A DNA stretch of 12,305 nt. Origin: Firmicutes bacterium UBA6132 (GTDB lineage Bacteria; Bacillota_A; Clostridia; Tissierellales; Sedimentibacteraceae). The notes below the pieces were generated by a model. The model worked only from the letters and a program-made list of their open reading frames with translations. It was not told where the DNA came from and did not search any database. The stretch lies in the NCBI GenBank assembly GCA_002435835.1, contig DIVM01000159.1, forward strand, positions 657 to 12,961, given 5' to 3'. Of this stretch, positions 1-8,426 are shown piece after piece; position 1 is the first letter of the stretch, and each line of letters starts with the position of its first letter. Position numbers and translations under genes: made by a program.

Positions 1-25
1 TATACCAGTTTGATAAATCTTCATT

Positions 26-54
26 AATAACTTGGTACCAGGTACCAAGTTATT
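26..54. repeat. REP-like perfect palindrome, long form, copy 1
   Basis: Two 14-base arms, AATAACTTGGTACC and its exact reverse complement, surround a single A, so either strand can fold into a 14-bp hairpin. The core is GGTACC-A-GGTACC. It lies 14 bases upstream of the Shine-Dalgarno site of the first chemoreceptor gene and therefore probably within that gene's leader or promoter region. Related copies are at 2148-2176 (intact) and 7279-7312 (decayed), and shorter directional forms run through 8281-9549. No T-run follows, so it is not a standard terminator. The preceding 25 bases show no recognisable gene. Confidence 0.9.
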
Positions 55-81
55 ACATAGAAAAAAATGAGGAGATTTTAA

Positions 82-2133
82 ATGAAAAGTAAAAAGAATA
101 TAGTAGGCATAAAAGGAATAAAAAGTATAAAAGGTAAACTGATAACGTTTTTATTAATAGGTTGTATATTACTTTTATCTTTAACTGGTATTATTATAGG
201 AACAACTATAAATAATCGATTTACAAATAAAGAAAAAGATAAACTTTATGAAACATCTCAAAGTGTGAGTAATAAAGCAGGATCATTTTTTGAACGCTAT
301 ATAACAATTGTAGAACAAATGGCAAATGATAAAAATATACAAAATTATTTGGCCAAAACACAGAAAGGGGATGACTTAAAGAGTGTAGAAGGTTATGATG
401 TAGTTATGTCCACTCTCCTCGATAGCCAGAAAATGGAAAGTGATACAATAGTTTCAACCTGGATTGCTGAAGATGACCCATCTGAAAATATAAACTGCTT
501 TGCTGGTGCATCGGATTCTACATATGATATAACGACTAGAGGATATCATAAAACAATAACAGATGGAATTATTAGTATAACTGAACCTTATGTAGATTAT
601 ACAACAGGTAAAATGGCAATTGCAATAACTGCTCCAGTTTATTTAAATGGTAAAATTGTCGGTTTAACTGGTATAGATATTTCAATAGATGCTTTATCTA
701 AAATAGTAGGAGAATATAGATTAGGAGAAACCGGATATTTCACCTTACTAACAAAAAATAATGTTATAACATCTCATAAGGATATCGATAACATTTTAAA
801 GTCAGTTAAAGATGTGGGCTTAAGTGATAATTTAATAGAAAATATAGATAATAAAAATGATGAAATGATGATGTATACATATAATAATGAATCATATATG
901 GGTAATACCGTAACCATAGGTGATACAGGATGGAAAATAATTTCTGCTATGCCTATGGATGAATTTACATCAAACACTAAAGATTTAATTACATTAATAA
1001 TTTTGATTTATGTATTAACTATTATAATATTAGCAATTGTGATGTATATTTTAATAGGCATAGTAACAAACCCTATTAAGAAAATAATAGGGATAACAAA
1101 TAAATTAGCAGATGGGGAATTAGATGTTGATATAAATATAAATAGTAATGATGAGATAGGGGAATTAGCAAAATCAATAGCAAGTTTAACAAACCGTCTC
1201 AAAACATACATAGTTTATATAGATGAAAGTGTTAGTGTTTTGGATGAAATTGCAAACGGTAACTTGGTCGTAAACCTTCAAAATGATTATAACGGAGAAT
1301 TTGCTAAATTAAAAGATTCGTTAATAAATGTATCTAATACCTTAAAAGTTACAATAGGAAAAATTAAAGATTCGTCAGAATCAATTAATACAAATGCTGA
1401 ACAGGTATCTTCTGGAGCACAAACATTAGCACAAGGAACAACGGAGCAAGCAAGTGCAATAGAACAGTTATCAGCAGAAATAAATGAAATATATGAAACT
1501 ATACTTACAAATGGAAAAAATGCTGAAAATGCAGGTAAAACAGCTATAGCTGCTTCGGATGAAGTAGACAAAGGTAACGTACAGATGAAAGAAATGTTAT
1601 CAGCAATTGATGAAATAAGTAAATCATCAAATGAAATTGGTAAAATAATAAAAGTAATAGATGATATAGCATTCCAAACTAATATTTTAGCACTAAATGC
1701 GGCCGTAGAAGCAGCAAGAGCTGGATCTGCTGGTAAGGGTTTTGCTGTAGTTGCAGATGAAGTTAGAAATTTAGCTGGAAAATCAGCAGAAGCAGCAAAA
1801 CAAACAACTGCTTTAATAGAAAATTCAATATTGGCTATAAATAAAGGGACGGCATTAGCGGGAGAAACAGGTAAATCTTTAACAGGTATAGTGGGTAAAA
1901 CAAAACTTACAAGTGATTTAATAACAGAAATTGTTAATGCGTCCTCGCAACAAACTATTTCTGTAAATCAAATAAAAAGTGGAATAGAACAAATATCATC
2001 AGTTGTTCAAGAAAATGCTGCAACAGCAGAGGCAAGTGCAGCAAATAGTGAAGAATTGTCAGGGCAATCACAAATATTAAAAGATTTGGTAAGACAATTT
2101 AAAGTAGATTCAACGCTAAAAGGATTTAATTAA
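82..2133 (+). CDS. Methyl-accepting chemotaxis protein with dCache-type sensor
   Basis: This is a transmembrane chemoreceptor of 683 residues that should sense a small ligand outside the cell and control CheA through CheW. Visible order: N-terminal membrane helix (about 20-42), extracellular sensor of double-Cache type (about 45-295), second membrane helix (about 301-328), HAMP linker (about 329-383) with a further HAMP-like stretch to about 430, then the long cytoplasmic coiled coil. The conserved hairpin tip around residues 526-570 contains [18 protein letters not shown] and is diagnostic of MCPs. The C-terminus (LKGFN) lacks the NWETF-type CheR tether. The ATG is preceded by GAGGAGA (69-75) at 6-base spacing. 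The gene is bracketed by REP-like palindromes 28 bases before its start and 15 bases after its stop. No promoter is visible in the 81 bases available. The ligand cannot be predicted. Confidence 0.96.
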   Translation: MKSKKNIVGIKGIKSIKGKLITFLLIGCILLLSLTGIIIGTTINNRFTNKEKDKLYETSQSVSNKAGSFFERYITIVEQMANDKNIQNYLAKTQKGDDLKSVEGYDVVMSTLLDSQKMESDTIVSTWIAEDDPSENINCFAGASDSTYDITTRGYHKTITDGIISITEPYVDYTTGKMAIAITAPVYLNGKIVGLTGIDISIDALSKIVGEYRLGETGYFTLLTKNNVITSHKDIDNILKSVKDVGLSDNLIENIDNKNDEMMMYTYNNESYMGNTVTIGDTGWKIISAMPMDEFTSNTKDLITLIILIYVLTIIILAIVMYILIGIVTNPIKKIIGITNKLADGELDVDININSNDEIGELAKSIASLTNRLKTYIVYIDESVSVLDEIANGNLVVNLQNDYNGEFAKLKDSLINVSNTLKVTIGKIKDSSESINTNAEQVSSGAQTLAQGTTEQASAIEQLSAEINEIYETILTNGKNAENAGKTAIAASDEVDKGNVQMKEMLSAIDEISKSSNEIGKIIKVIDDIAFQTNILALNAAVEAARAGSAGKGFAVVADEVRNLAGKSAEAAKQTTALIENSILAINKGTALAGETGKSLTGIVGKTKLTSDLITEIVNASSQQTISVNQIKSGIEQISSVVQENAATAEASAANSEELSGQSQILKDLVRQFKVDSTLKGFN

Positions 2134-2147
2134 TAAAATTTTCTTGT

Positions 2148-2176
2148 GATAACTTGGTACCGCGTACCAAGTTATC
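2148..2176. repeat. REP-like palindrome, long form, copy 2, between convergent genes
   Basis: Arms of 13 bases (GATAACTTGGTAC and its reverse complement) surround a CGC loop. The element fills the gap between the stop of chemoreceptor 1 (2133) and the stop of the M14 peptidase on the other strand, and abuts the latter's TAA at 2177-2179. A strong hairpin between convergent genes is a classic REP location and could stall or protect both transcripts. There is no adjacent T-run on either strand, so a standard intrinsic terminator is not supported. Confidence 0.9.
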
Positions 2177-3589
2177 TTATTTAAATAAGTTGATCAAAGT
2201 TAGATTTAATAAATTCCTATTTACTGATATTGATAAATCAGTATTATTTAAATCATTAATATTTATATTAATATTTGATTCTTTATCTAAATTAACATTA
2301 ACGGATTTGTTGTCAACTGAATTAAGGTTTTGGAATTTTTGCTTTATTTTAATTGAATATAAATTATAATTTTTTTCTAATTTATAAATTGGTTTACCCT
2401 TTGATTCTACAACTATTCCATTTAATTTTTGCGACAGGGCATATGCATATTCCTTGTCCATTATATCTCTTATATATGTATTATCAACGTAAATTTTATA
2501 GTCATAGTAGCCAGTGCTTTTCATTTTTTTTATAAACTCTGCAGGAATTTTATAAAGTTTTTTATTTGTATATTCTGATTCATATGAATTTTTAGGTGTT
2601 GGTAATGATCCTGATGTAGTTTCCACTGTTACAAATGGTTTTAATGTATTGTTTGAAACAAAATATGACTCATAACCGTAGCCTATGATGTTGTCAGGTG
2701 GAGTAATCGTATATGTAGTTGTATTTTTAGCTATATTGGCATATTCTTTAGTGATATTATTATAATCCATGCTGTGATGTCCTTGATAATAATAAATGAC
2801 CCTGCCTTGGCTATGATAGCTTAAATATGATCTGAAATCATATTTGAGAAAATACTTTGATAAAACCTGGGTTTCTGCTTCAGAGTTTGTAAATGGTCCT
2901 GAATAAAACTGAGATGATGGTTTGTAAGAAATTAAAGGAACATAATTTACATTCCATTGATTAACCCATTTATTTAGTTGAGTATTGTAGTAAATATCTT
3001 CAAAATTTCTGTTTAAATCAACACCTCTTAAATTTGCTTTATAGGAGCTGTAATTATTTGAATTGACAGTATTTAATAAATAATCTTTTACATTTTTATT
3101 GTTAACAGAATTTAATCCAAACTTAGTTAAATCATAACCATCGGGATTTGCTGAAACAATAAAATGGATAACATTACTTTTTAATAATTCTTTGACATTT
3201 ATATCTAACAGATGATTATTGTCATAGTAATCTTTTGCGTAGTCTTCAATTATTTTAGCAAGAACAAATGAATTGTAAGTTTCTCTTGAATGAAGTCCAG
3301 CACTTACTAATAAATGCATTTTATTTACATAGTCTTCCTCTTTATAATTGTTTATATTATCAGTCATTCTAACTACATATATTGGGTTTTTATCAGTTGA
3401 GTATCCAATTATTTCTAATTTAAGAATGTTTGGATATCTTTCAGCTAATTTAGAGGACAATTTATAAAGGTCTGTTGATGTTAAATAATATCCCTGTGAA
3501 AAAGAAATTAAATCTTCTGCTGCAAAAGTCGGAAATGATAGAAACATTATTAGTAATATTAAAGCAATAATAACTTTATAAATTTTCAT
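2177..3589 (-). CDS. Secreted M14-family zinc carboxypeptidase
   Basis: This is a probable exported metallopeptidase of the M14 (carboxypeptidase A/T) family. Numbered from the chosen ATG (470 residues), residues 1-23 form a signal peptide: two lysines, a hydrophobic stretch and a TFA-AED cleavage-like site. Zinc ligands are H100 and E103 in the HxxE motif (LHSRETY) and H259 (YHSQG). Substrate-binding residues N193-R194 lie in DLNRNF. The catalytic glutamate is E323 in TVETTSG. All key residues are present, so activity is likely. The tail from about 365 on is Asn-rich and unassigned. A GTG at 3601 would add four residues, but GAGG lies within that extension 7 bases before the ATG at 3589, which favours the ATG. 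The substrate (peptides or cell-wall gamma-glutamyl peptides) is not decided by sequence. Confidence 0.93.
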   Translation of the reverse strand: MKIYKVIIALILLIMFLSFPTFAAEDLISFSQGYYLTSTDLYKLSSKLAERYPNILKLEIIGYSTDKNPIYVVRMTDNINNYKEEDYVNKMHLLVSAGLHSRETYNSFVLAKIIEDYAKDYYDNNHLLDINVKELLKSNVIHFIVSANPDGYDLTKFGLNSVNNKNVKDYLLNTVNSNNYSSYKANLRGVDLNRNFEDIYYNTQLNKWVNQWNVNYVPLISYKPSSQFYSGPFTNSEAETQVLSKYFLKYDFRSYLSYHSQGRVIYYYQGHHSMDYNNITKEYANIAKNTTTYTITPPDNIIGYGYESYFVSNNTLKPFVTVETTSGSLPTPKNSYESEYTNKKLYKIPAEFIKKMKSTGYYDYKIYVDNTYIRDIMDKEYAYALSQKLNGIVVESKGKPIYKLEKNYNLYSIKIKQKFQNLNSVDNKSVNVNLDKESNINININDLNNTDLSISVNRNLLNLTLINLFK

Positions 3590-3619
3590 TTTGAACCTCA
3601 CTGTTGTTGATATATATTA

Positions 3620-3648
3620 ATAGTAATACATAAGAAAATGCATTGCAA
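3620..3648 (-). promoter_or_regulatory. Possible weak sigma-A promoter for the M14 peptidase
   Basis: On the minus strand TTGCAA (3643-3648) and TACTAT (3620-3625) are separated by 17 bases, each matching 4 of 6 consensus positions. A separate promoter is needed because a terminator stands between the upstream chemoreceptor and this gene. In such AT-rich DNA this match is weak evidence. Confidence 0.3.
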
Positions 3649-3671
3649 CTAAATAATATTACTATTTGTAA

Positions 3672-3707
3672 ATAAAAACAGTACTCGACACGATCTGTCG
3701 AATACTG
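3672..3707 (-). terminator. Intrinsic terminator of chemoreceptor 2
   Basis: Arms 3679-3690 and 3696-3707 form a 12-bp stem with one mismatch and a 5-base loop. Read on the minus strand, the hairpin is followed by TTTTTATT (3672-3678 region). It lies about 65 bases after the chemoreceptor 2 stop codon and separates that transcript from the M14 peptidase gene. Confidence 0.8.
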
Positions 3708-3772
3708 AATTAATTACTATATTTGTATTTTCACTAAAAAGAGAGAATACACAAAATTATTTACACGGCCAT

Positions 3773-5812
3773 TTAGCTCAATATAAATTTGTCCATTAAT
3801 TGGTTTAAACTTTCTACTTGAGCTGCTAATTCCTCACTGTTTGCTGCTGAATTTTCAGCTGTAGCAGCATTTTCTTGGACAACAGAAGAAATTTGTTCTA
3901 TACCTGTTTTGATTTGTTCTATAGCAGTTGCTTGTTCTTCTGACATTTGTACTATTTCTGTAATCAATGCACTTGTTTTTTCTGTAGATTCCACTACTTC
4001 AGATAATGCTTTACCAGTTTTGCCAGCTAATTCTGTACCTTTAGCAATTGATGATATTGAATTTTCGATTAAAGCTGTTGTATTTTTAGCTGCTTCTGCT
4101 GATTTTCCTGCTAAATTTCTTACTTCATCAGCAACAACTGCAAACCCTTTACCTGCTGAACCTGCCCTTGCTGCTTCTACTGCTGCATTTAATGCTAAAA
4201 TATTAGTTTGGAATGCTATATCATCTATTACTTTAATTATTTTACCTATTTCGTATGAAGCTTTGCTTATATCATCCATTGCACTTAATAATTCTTCCAT
4301 TTGTTTATTTCCAACATTAACTGCTTCAGATGATTGGGTAGATTTATTACCGGCTTCTTTTGCACTTTGAGCTGTTAATATAACTGCTTCAGCCATTTGT
4401 GTAATTTCTGCGGATAATTCTTCTATACCACTTGCTTGTTCTGTGGCTCCTTGTGAAGTAGCAGAAGCTCCAATAGCTATTTGTTCTGCGCTGCTTTCTA
4501 TTATTTGTGAAGATTCTTTAATTTCACTTATCATTTGTTTTTGCATATGTCCTATATTTAACATAGCTAATTTTAGTTTTTCAAATTCACCAATATAATC
4601 ATTTTTTAAACTTAATCTATAATCACCGGATGCGAATTGATTCAAAACGTTTGAACTTTCATCTATATAGTTTATATATTTCTTTAATCTTTCTGTTAAA
4701 TGTGATATAGATTTAGCTAAAAGACCAATTTCATCATTAGTTTCTAAATTAATATTTACATCAAGGTCTCCGTCAGCTAATTTTTCAGTTACCTTCTGTA
4801 TTTCCATTATAGGTTTTGTTAATTTAGTTACTACTACAAATACTATTGCTAATAAAATTACACCTATAATAATATTATTTATTACAGTTGTAGCTATTAA
4901 GCTATTGGTAGTTTTAGAAAAATCAGCTTCTGGCATAATTGATATTAATTTCCAACCAGTATTTCCGATTGTATCCACACTGCCAACAAATGGAGTTTCT
5001 CCTGCATTATATTGTATTATTTCAGTATTTAAATTTTCAACTGCAGATATTAATTTACTATCAAAATCTAATTCTGATATATTCTTATTTATAACCTCTT
5101 CATGTTGAGAGTAAACTATGTTATTAGCATTTGATAAAAGTATGAAACTTCCAGTTTCGCCAACTTTGCTATTTGCTGTTATTTTACTTAAGTTAGTAAT
5201 TAATATATCTGTGCAAACCTCACCTATAACTTGATTGTTTACTTTTATTGGAACAGAAATAGTAACGCATATCTCACCTGTATTAGAATCCTTATAAGGT
5301 TCTGATACGTGAATTTCGCCATCTTTTAAAGTTGTATAATAAGCTTTTTGAGTTAAATCAACTTTTTCTTTAACAATTGTTTTAGAAGATGTTATATAGC
5401 TTGATGAACTTTCCTGAGCTACATAAACTGAACTAACTATATCGCTATAACCCTGTTGAGTTTTTCTCAAAATAGTTAACACATTATTAAAATCTGCATT
5501 AGTAGTTATATTTTTACCTTCATTTGTGCTCATTAAATAATTCTGAACTGTTTGATTAGTTGCAACCACTTCTGCTACTGTTATATACTTTTCAAAATAA
5601 GCGGCTGCCTCTTCACTTACTTTACCTGATTCTGCTAGCATTAATTCACTCATTGTATTGTTAGAATCTTTTCTTACATTTTCTATTATCATTACTCCAT
5701 TTATAGTCAACAGAACTATACAGGTAGCTGCTATAGCTGCTAATAATTTACTTCTTATAGACATTATTTTTTTTCTATTGATATTTAATTTTACTTTTTT
5801 AGTACTGAACAT
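3773..5812 (-). CDS. Methyl-accepting chemotaxis protein with Cache-type sensor (second copy)
   Basis: This is a 679-residue chemoreceptor with the same architecture as the one at 82-2133: membrane helix about 22-44, extracellular Cache sensor to about 300, second membrane helix about 307-331, HAMP about 332-385, and a cytoplasmic methylation and signalling coiled coil. The tip (about 524-570) carries the same [18 protein letters not shown] core, while the sensor has diverged strongly, implying a different ligand. No NWETF-type tail is present. The ATG at 5812 is preceded by AAAGGA at 6-base spacing. A later in-frame Met (residue 17) is possible but has no better site. A sigma-D-type promoter (5943-5969) and a dedicated terminator make it a single-gene motility transcript. 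Confidence 0.96.
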   Translation of the reverse strand: MFSTKKVKLNINRKKIMSIRSKLLAAIAATCIVLLTINGVMIIENVRKDSNNTMSELMLAESGKVSEEAAAYFEKYITVAEVVATNQTVQNYLMSTNEGKNITTNADFNNVLTILRKTQQGYSDIVSSVYVAQESSSSYITSSKTIVKEKVDLTQKAYYTTLKDGEIHVSEPYKDSNTGEICVTISVPIKVNNQVIGEVCTDILITNLSKITANSKVGETGSFILLSNANNIVYSQHEEVINKNISELDFDSKLISAVENLNTEIIQYNAGETPFVGSVDTIGNTGWKLISIMPEADFSKTTNSLIATTVINNIIIGVILLAIVFVVVTKLTKPIMEIQKVTEKLADGDLDVNINLETNDEIGLLAKSISHLTERLKKYINYIDESSNVLNQFASGDYRLSLKNDYIGEFEKLKLAMLNIGHMQKQMISEIKESSQIIESSAEQIAIGASATSQGATEQASGIEELSAEITQMAEAVILTAQSAKEAGNKSTQSSEAVNVGNKQMEELLSAMDDISKASYEIGKIIKVIDDIAFQTNILALNAAVEAARAGSAGKGFAVVADEVRNLAGKSAEAAKNTTALIENSISSIAKGTELAGKTGKALSEVVESTEKTSALITEIVQMSEEQATAIEQIKTGIEQISSVVQENAATAENSAANSEELAAQVESLNQLMDKFILS

Positions 5813-5904
5813 TTTGCTTCCTTTCTGATTTTCGACTCGATTAAATTTAATGTTGTATTATTGCATTAAGTTTAAAATTTTTTATTAATAATATAGTTAA
5901 TAAG

Positions 5905-5912
5905 CCTCCTTT
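5905..5912 (-). promoter_or_regulatory. Orphan Shine-Dalgarno-like AAAGGAGG in the chemoreceptor 2 leader
   Basis: A near-ideal ribosome-binding sequence on the minus strand lies inside the predicted 5' leader, about 90 bases before the chemoreceptor start. No ATG, GTG or TTG follows within 20 bases. It may be a relic, a ribosome standby site, or a GGA-type site for an RNA-binding regulator such as CsrA. Function is inference only. Confidence 0.3.
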
Positions 5913-5942
5913 AAATTTTAATAAATGATAGTTGCCTTATAT

Positions 5943-5969
5943 ATATCGACAAAATTCGATAAAATTTTA
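5943..5969 (-). promoter_or_regulatory. Sigma-D (sigma-28) promoter of chemoreceptor 2
   Basis: Minus strand: TAAAATTT (5962-5969), exactly 11 bases, then GTCGATAT (5943-5950). The consensus in Firmicutes is TAAAGTTT-N11-GCCGATAA, so 7 of 8 and 6 of 8 positions match at the correct spacing. It predicts a transcript start near 5936 and a leader of about 120 nt, and places the receptor in the flagellar late-gene regulon. Confidence 0.75.
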
Positions 5970-6075
5970 TGCGAAAATAAAAAAATATAAATTTAGCAAA
6001 TAACTTAATTAGAACTCTTTAAGTTAATAGGTGTCAAATTGTCAAAGTGCGTCTAAATAAGCAGAAATAATTGAA

Positions 6076-6104
6076 TTGGGAGTTTAAAGTATTTTTGGTA
6101 TAAT
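6076..6104 (+). promoter_or_regulatory. Sigma-A promoter with extended -10 for the ykvI-like gene
   Basis: TTGGGA (6076-6081), a 17-base spacer and a perfect TATAAT (6099-6104) preceded by TGG, i.e. the extended -10 form TGnTATAAT. It points to the transporter gene at 6151, with a leader of about 40 nt. The interval 5813-6150 otherwise holds only the divergent sigma-D promoter and the leader of chemoreceptor 2. Confidence 0.7.
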
Positions 6105-6150
6105 TAATAGTCGGTTTTGATAAATTACATAAGGGTATGGAAGAATAAAA

Positions 6151-7266
6151 ATGAGGAAAAAGGTAGGAGTTACTACATTTGGAATTGCTTCCACATATGT
6201 TGGAACAGTAATAGGCGCTGGATACTCTTCGGGTCAAGAAATTTTGCAGTTTTTCAATGCTTTTGAAGAAAGAGGATTATTTTCTATAATAATTGCAACA
6301 GTGTTGTTTATAATTTATGCTTATTTGCCATTATCATTGGGTAAAAAATTAAATTGTACAAATTATGAGAAAGTTATATCATTTTACAATTCTAAATTGG
6401 CTAAAATATTTGCTGATGTATTAATAACATTTACCTTATTTAGTACATTGACTATAATGATTGCTGCATCAAGTACAACTTTCCACACAGCATTTGGTTT
6501 ACATACATATGTTGGTGGCATTATTTTATGTTTACTGCTGATTGTGAGCTTACTTACAGGACTTGATGGTATAATGAACGTATTGTCAGCAATTGTACCT
6601 GTGATGGTTTTAGGAGCTTTGGGGATGGGCGTTTATTTCATCATAAATCCTATTTTTGTAGCTGATGCGACAAAGGAAATTGTTATAAACTCAAGTCCGT
6701 TAATTAAACATTGGTCCTTATCAGGATTTTTATATGTTTCATTTAATTTTGTAGTTGCTATTGCAGTATTGGTGCCTATAGGACAAAAGACTAAAAGTGA
6801 TAAAACAATTATGTCAGGTTCTCTAATAGGAGGCATGTGCCTTGGTACTTGTGCTTTTGTTTTATACACAGCATTGCAGAGAAATATTCAAGTAGTTGGT
6901 AATGCTCCTTTGCCAATGATTGAATTAGCAAATTCAATTTCGACTATGTTTGGTTCTTCTTATTCAATAATATTGTTTTTGGGACTTTATTCAACATCAA
7001 TTACATGCTTCTATGGAGTTTATACACGATTTAATAAAAGCCCTGTTGGAGGAAAATTAGGGAACAAAGCAATAATATTGTTGATATCATCAATCTCATT
7101 TGTTGCGAGTATGCTCGGCTTCACTAAATTAATCGGTTATGTATATCCTATAATAGGTTATTGTGGAATTATATTGATGTTGATGGTTCTCATAATTTTT
7201 TTCGAAAAGAAAAATAAAACGAATTTTAGGAAACACAGAAAGCAAAAAGTCATTACTAAATACTAA
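6151..7266 (+). CDS. ykvI: YkvI-family membrane transporter (APC superfamily)
   Basis: This is a 371-residue polytopic inner-membrane protein, with roughly ten hydrophobic segments and a basic C-terminal tail. The N-terminus carries GTVIGAGYSSGQEILQFF (residues 18-35), the Gly-rich first helix recognised in the YkvI family; this unwound-helix pattern is typical of APC-superfamily amino-acid or cation-coupled carriers. Length fits the family. The substrate is unknown for the family and not shown here. The ATG follows GGAAG at about 7 bases. The gene stands alone on its strand with its own promoter, diverges from chemoreceptor 2 and converges on the RAYT gene. Its transcript probably ends at the decayed REP hairpin at 7279-7312, which is followed by a T-rich stretch. 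Confidence 0.85.
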   Translation: MRKKVGVTTFGIASTYVGTVIGAGYSSGQEILQFFNAFEERGLFSIIIATVLFIIYAYLPLSLGKKLNCTNYEKVISFYNSKLAKIFADVLITFTLFSTLTIMIAASSTTFHTAFGLHTYVGGIILCLLLIVSLLTGLDGIMNVLSAIVPVMVLGALGMGVYFIINPIFVADATKEIVINSSPLIKHWSLSGFLYVSFNFVVAIAVLVPIGQKTKSDKTIMSGSLIGGMCLGTCAFVLYTALQRNIQVVGNAPLPMIELANSISTMFGSSYSIILFLGLYSTSITCFYGVYTRFNKSPVGGKLGNKAIILLISSISFVASMLGFTKLIGYVYPIIGYCGIILMLMVLIIFFEKKNKTNFRKHRKQKVITKY

Positions 7267-7278
7267 ACTTAAATGAAG

Positions 7279-7320
7279 AATAACTTGGTACTTGGATCAG
7301 TTCCAGGTTATTGTTTGTTT
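7279..7320 (+). terminator. Decayed REP-like hairpin acting as likely terminator of ykvI
   Basis: Arms 7279-7291 and 7300-7312 pair over 13 positions with one T-T mismatch and one G-T wobble, around an 8-base loop. The left arm is AATAACTTGGTAC, the same as the long palindromes, so this is a diverged family member. On the + strand it runs into TGTTTGTTTTTTAG, making a plausible intrinsic terminator 12 bases after the transporter stop. Its right arm overlaps the last codons of the RAYT gene on the other strand. Confidence 0.65.
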
Positions 7321-8147
7321 TTTAGTAATACTATTGCTGAAGCACTAATATTAATGTTTGTACCAATTTCTTTTGTGTTATATTTTAAATGAAAAGCTTT
7401 TTTAGCATACAATTTTTTATAGATAGTCAATTCTCTTTTTCTTGAACCATTTTTTATTTCTTCAAAAATGTTATTGTCGTTTGTAACATCGCGTAAAATA
7501 TCATCAAGAGTTTTTTTATATTCATTGTCTGTTTGTAAATCTGTTATTGAATTTGGGAATTCGCCTAAAATAATACTTTCATCAAAAAATTCATCGTCTT
7601 CTAAGGACATTATATCCATGAATTTTTTATATTCAATAATTGACAGGTTTCTGTTGTTAGAAAAAACATTAAGTGCAATATCTATATCAACTAACTTACC
7701 ACAATTATTCTTTCTGTAATAAGAATCGCTGCTCCAAAAATAATCAGAAACACTGCTACACATATTTGCTTTAACAGGGTTCTGATGAACATATCGGAGT
7801 AAAGATAAGAGATATCGTTCATCGTTTACTAATATGCTTTTATATCTATCTTGAAAAACATGACCAGTTCTTTTTAATTCAAAATTATAAAACTTACTAT
7901 ATTTTAAGTTAATTTGGTGCATTATAAACTTTAACGGAACTTCATGAGTTCTCATTATAATGTGGTAGTGGTTGTCCATTATAACAAAACCATATAATTC
8001 TATATCAGTATTTTCTTTACACTCCACTATAATAGATATAAATTTATTTTTAAAAATGTTGTTATTAAATATAAATTCTTTATTGTTTCCCCTTTGGATA
8101 ATATGATAAATACCACCGTCAAACTCAATCCTCGGTTTCCTACCCAT
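7308..8147 (-). CDS. REP-associated tyrosine transposase (RAYT, IS200/Y1 HUH type)
   Basis: This is a 279-residue single-strand DNA transposase of the RAYT group. The N-terminus MGRKPRIEFDGGIYHIIQRG is the hallmark of the family. The HUH metal-binding motif is H60-Y61-H62 (MDNHYHIIMR). The following helix has RYLLSLLRYVHQNPVKA (111-127), carrying candidate nucleophile tyrosines Y112 and Y119. The C-terminal part (about 235-279), with SRKRE and EIGTNINISASAI, resembles the DnaA domain IV-type helix-turn-helix found in many RAYTs. The chosen start follows GGAGG (8156-8160) at 8 bases. An upstream ATG at 8186 would add 13 residues, but it lies almost on the predicted transcript start and lacks a ribosome site. 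No TnpB partner is present, as expected for RAYTs. REP-like repeats lie at its 3' end and upstream (from 8281). The frame is intact. Confidence 0.92.
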   Translation of the reverse strand: MGRKPRIEFDGGIYHIIQRGNNKEFIFNNNIFKNKFISIIVECKENTDIELYGFVIMDNHYHIIMRTHEVPLKFIMHQINLKYSKFYNFELKRTGHVFQDRYKSILVNDERYLLSLLRYVHQNPVKANMCSSVSDYFWSSDSYYRKNNCGKLVDIDIALNVFSNNRNLSIIEYKKFMDIMSLEDDEFFDESIILGEFPNSITDLQTDNEYKKTLDDILRDVTNDNNIFEEIKNGSRKRELTIYKKLYAKKAFHLKYNTKEIGTNINISASAIVLLKNKQ

Positions 8148-8190
8148 CGTTGGCACCTCCGAAAAAAATATTAAGTTAATTTTCATCTAA

Positions 8191-8220
8191 ATTATACCCA
8201 ACATAAAATAAATGAAACAA
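8191..8220 (-). promoter_or_regulatory. Sigma-A promoter of the RAYT gene
   Basis: Minus strand: TTGTTT (8215-8220), an 18-base spacer and a perfect TATAAT (8191-8196). It starts transcription near 8184, about 37 nt before the RAYT ATG. The same promoter, with both boxes unchanged, recurs in the leader copy at 9018-9047. Confidence 0.7.
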
Positions 8221-8280
8221 TAAAAATATTGTGATCCTATAAAAGGTATTAAATTGGTCTGCTTCATAAATTTAAGAGTC

Positions 8281-8309
8281 AAATAACTCAATAACTTGGT
8301 ACCTGGTAC
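8281..8309 (+). repeat. REP-like repeat, directional form, copy B1
   Basis: AATAACTCAATAACTTGGTACC-T-GGTAC: the left arm has an extra AATAACTCA tail, and the right arm is cut short after GGTAC and runs into the G4T4 tract. It lies between the divergent RAYT and HEPN genes. Confidence 0.8.
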
Positions 8310-8356
8310 GGGGTTTTCGGGGTTTTCCGGGGTTTTCTGCCTGGTACGGGGTTTTC
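8302..8356 (+). repeat. G4T4 repeat tract, G-quadruplex candidate
   Basis: GGGGTTTTC occurs four times (8310-8318, 8319-8327, 8329-8337, 8348-8356). The first and last are preceded by the same CCTGGTAC, giving a 17-base direct repeat offset by 38 bases. Four runs of four G on one strand, with spacers of 5, 6 and 15 bases, satisfy the form of a G-quadruplex motif, though the last spacer is long. This is exceptional in DNA this AT-rich. It sits between two REP copies, in the RAYT-HEPN gap. Confidence 0.85.
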
Positions 8357-8367
8357 ATAAATAAATC

Positions 8368-8406
8368 AAATAACTCAATAATAACTCAATAACTTGGTAC
8401 CAGGTT
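8368..8406 (+). repeat. REP-like repeat, directional form, copy B2, abutting the HEPN gene
   Basis: The tail unit AATAACTCAAT is doubled here, followed by AACTTGGTACC-A-GGTT. The right arm is decayed. The repeat ends 20 bases before the preferred HEPN start codon, so it forms part of that gene's leader. A TTG inside it (8394) is in frame with the HEPN gene. Confidence 0.8.
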
Positions 8407-8426
8407 CGGATAAGTTCTATATGTGT

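Noticed and set aside
2148..2176. Bidirectional intrinsic terminator
   Set aside because: The hairpin is strong, but neither strand has an adjoining T-run; it is listed as a REP-like repeat, though it may still affect 3' ends.
3909..4370. 153-codon open frame opposite chemoreceptor 2
   Set aside because: It mirrors the conserved signalling tip of the receptor, has no ribosome site and is a codon-bias shadow; the similar frame at 1287-1571 mirrors chemoreceptor 1.
7308..8147. Ordinary IS200/IS605 insertion sequence
   Set aside because: The MGRKPRI...GGIYHIIQRG start, DnaA-like C-terminal helix-turn-helix, lack of TnpB and association with dispersed REP-like repeats fit a RAYT better than IS200 TnpA of about 150 residues.
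8394..8426. TTG start for the HEPN gene
   Set aside because: The TTG is part of a REP copy (CTTGGTACC) and lacks a ribosome site; similarity to the HEPN pseudogene begins near the ATG at 8427.
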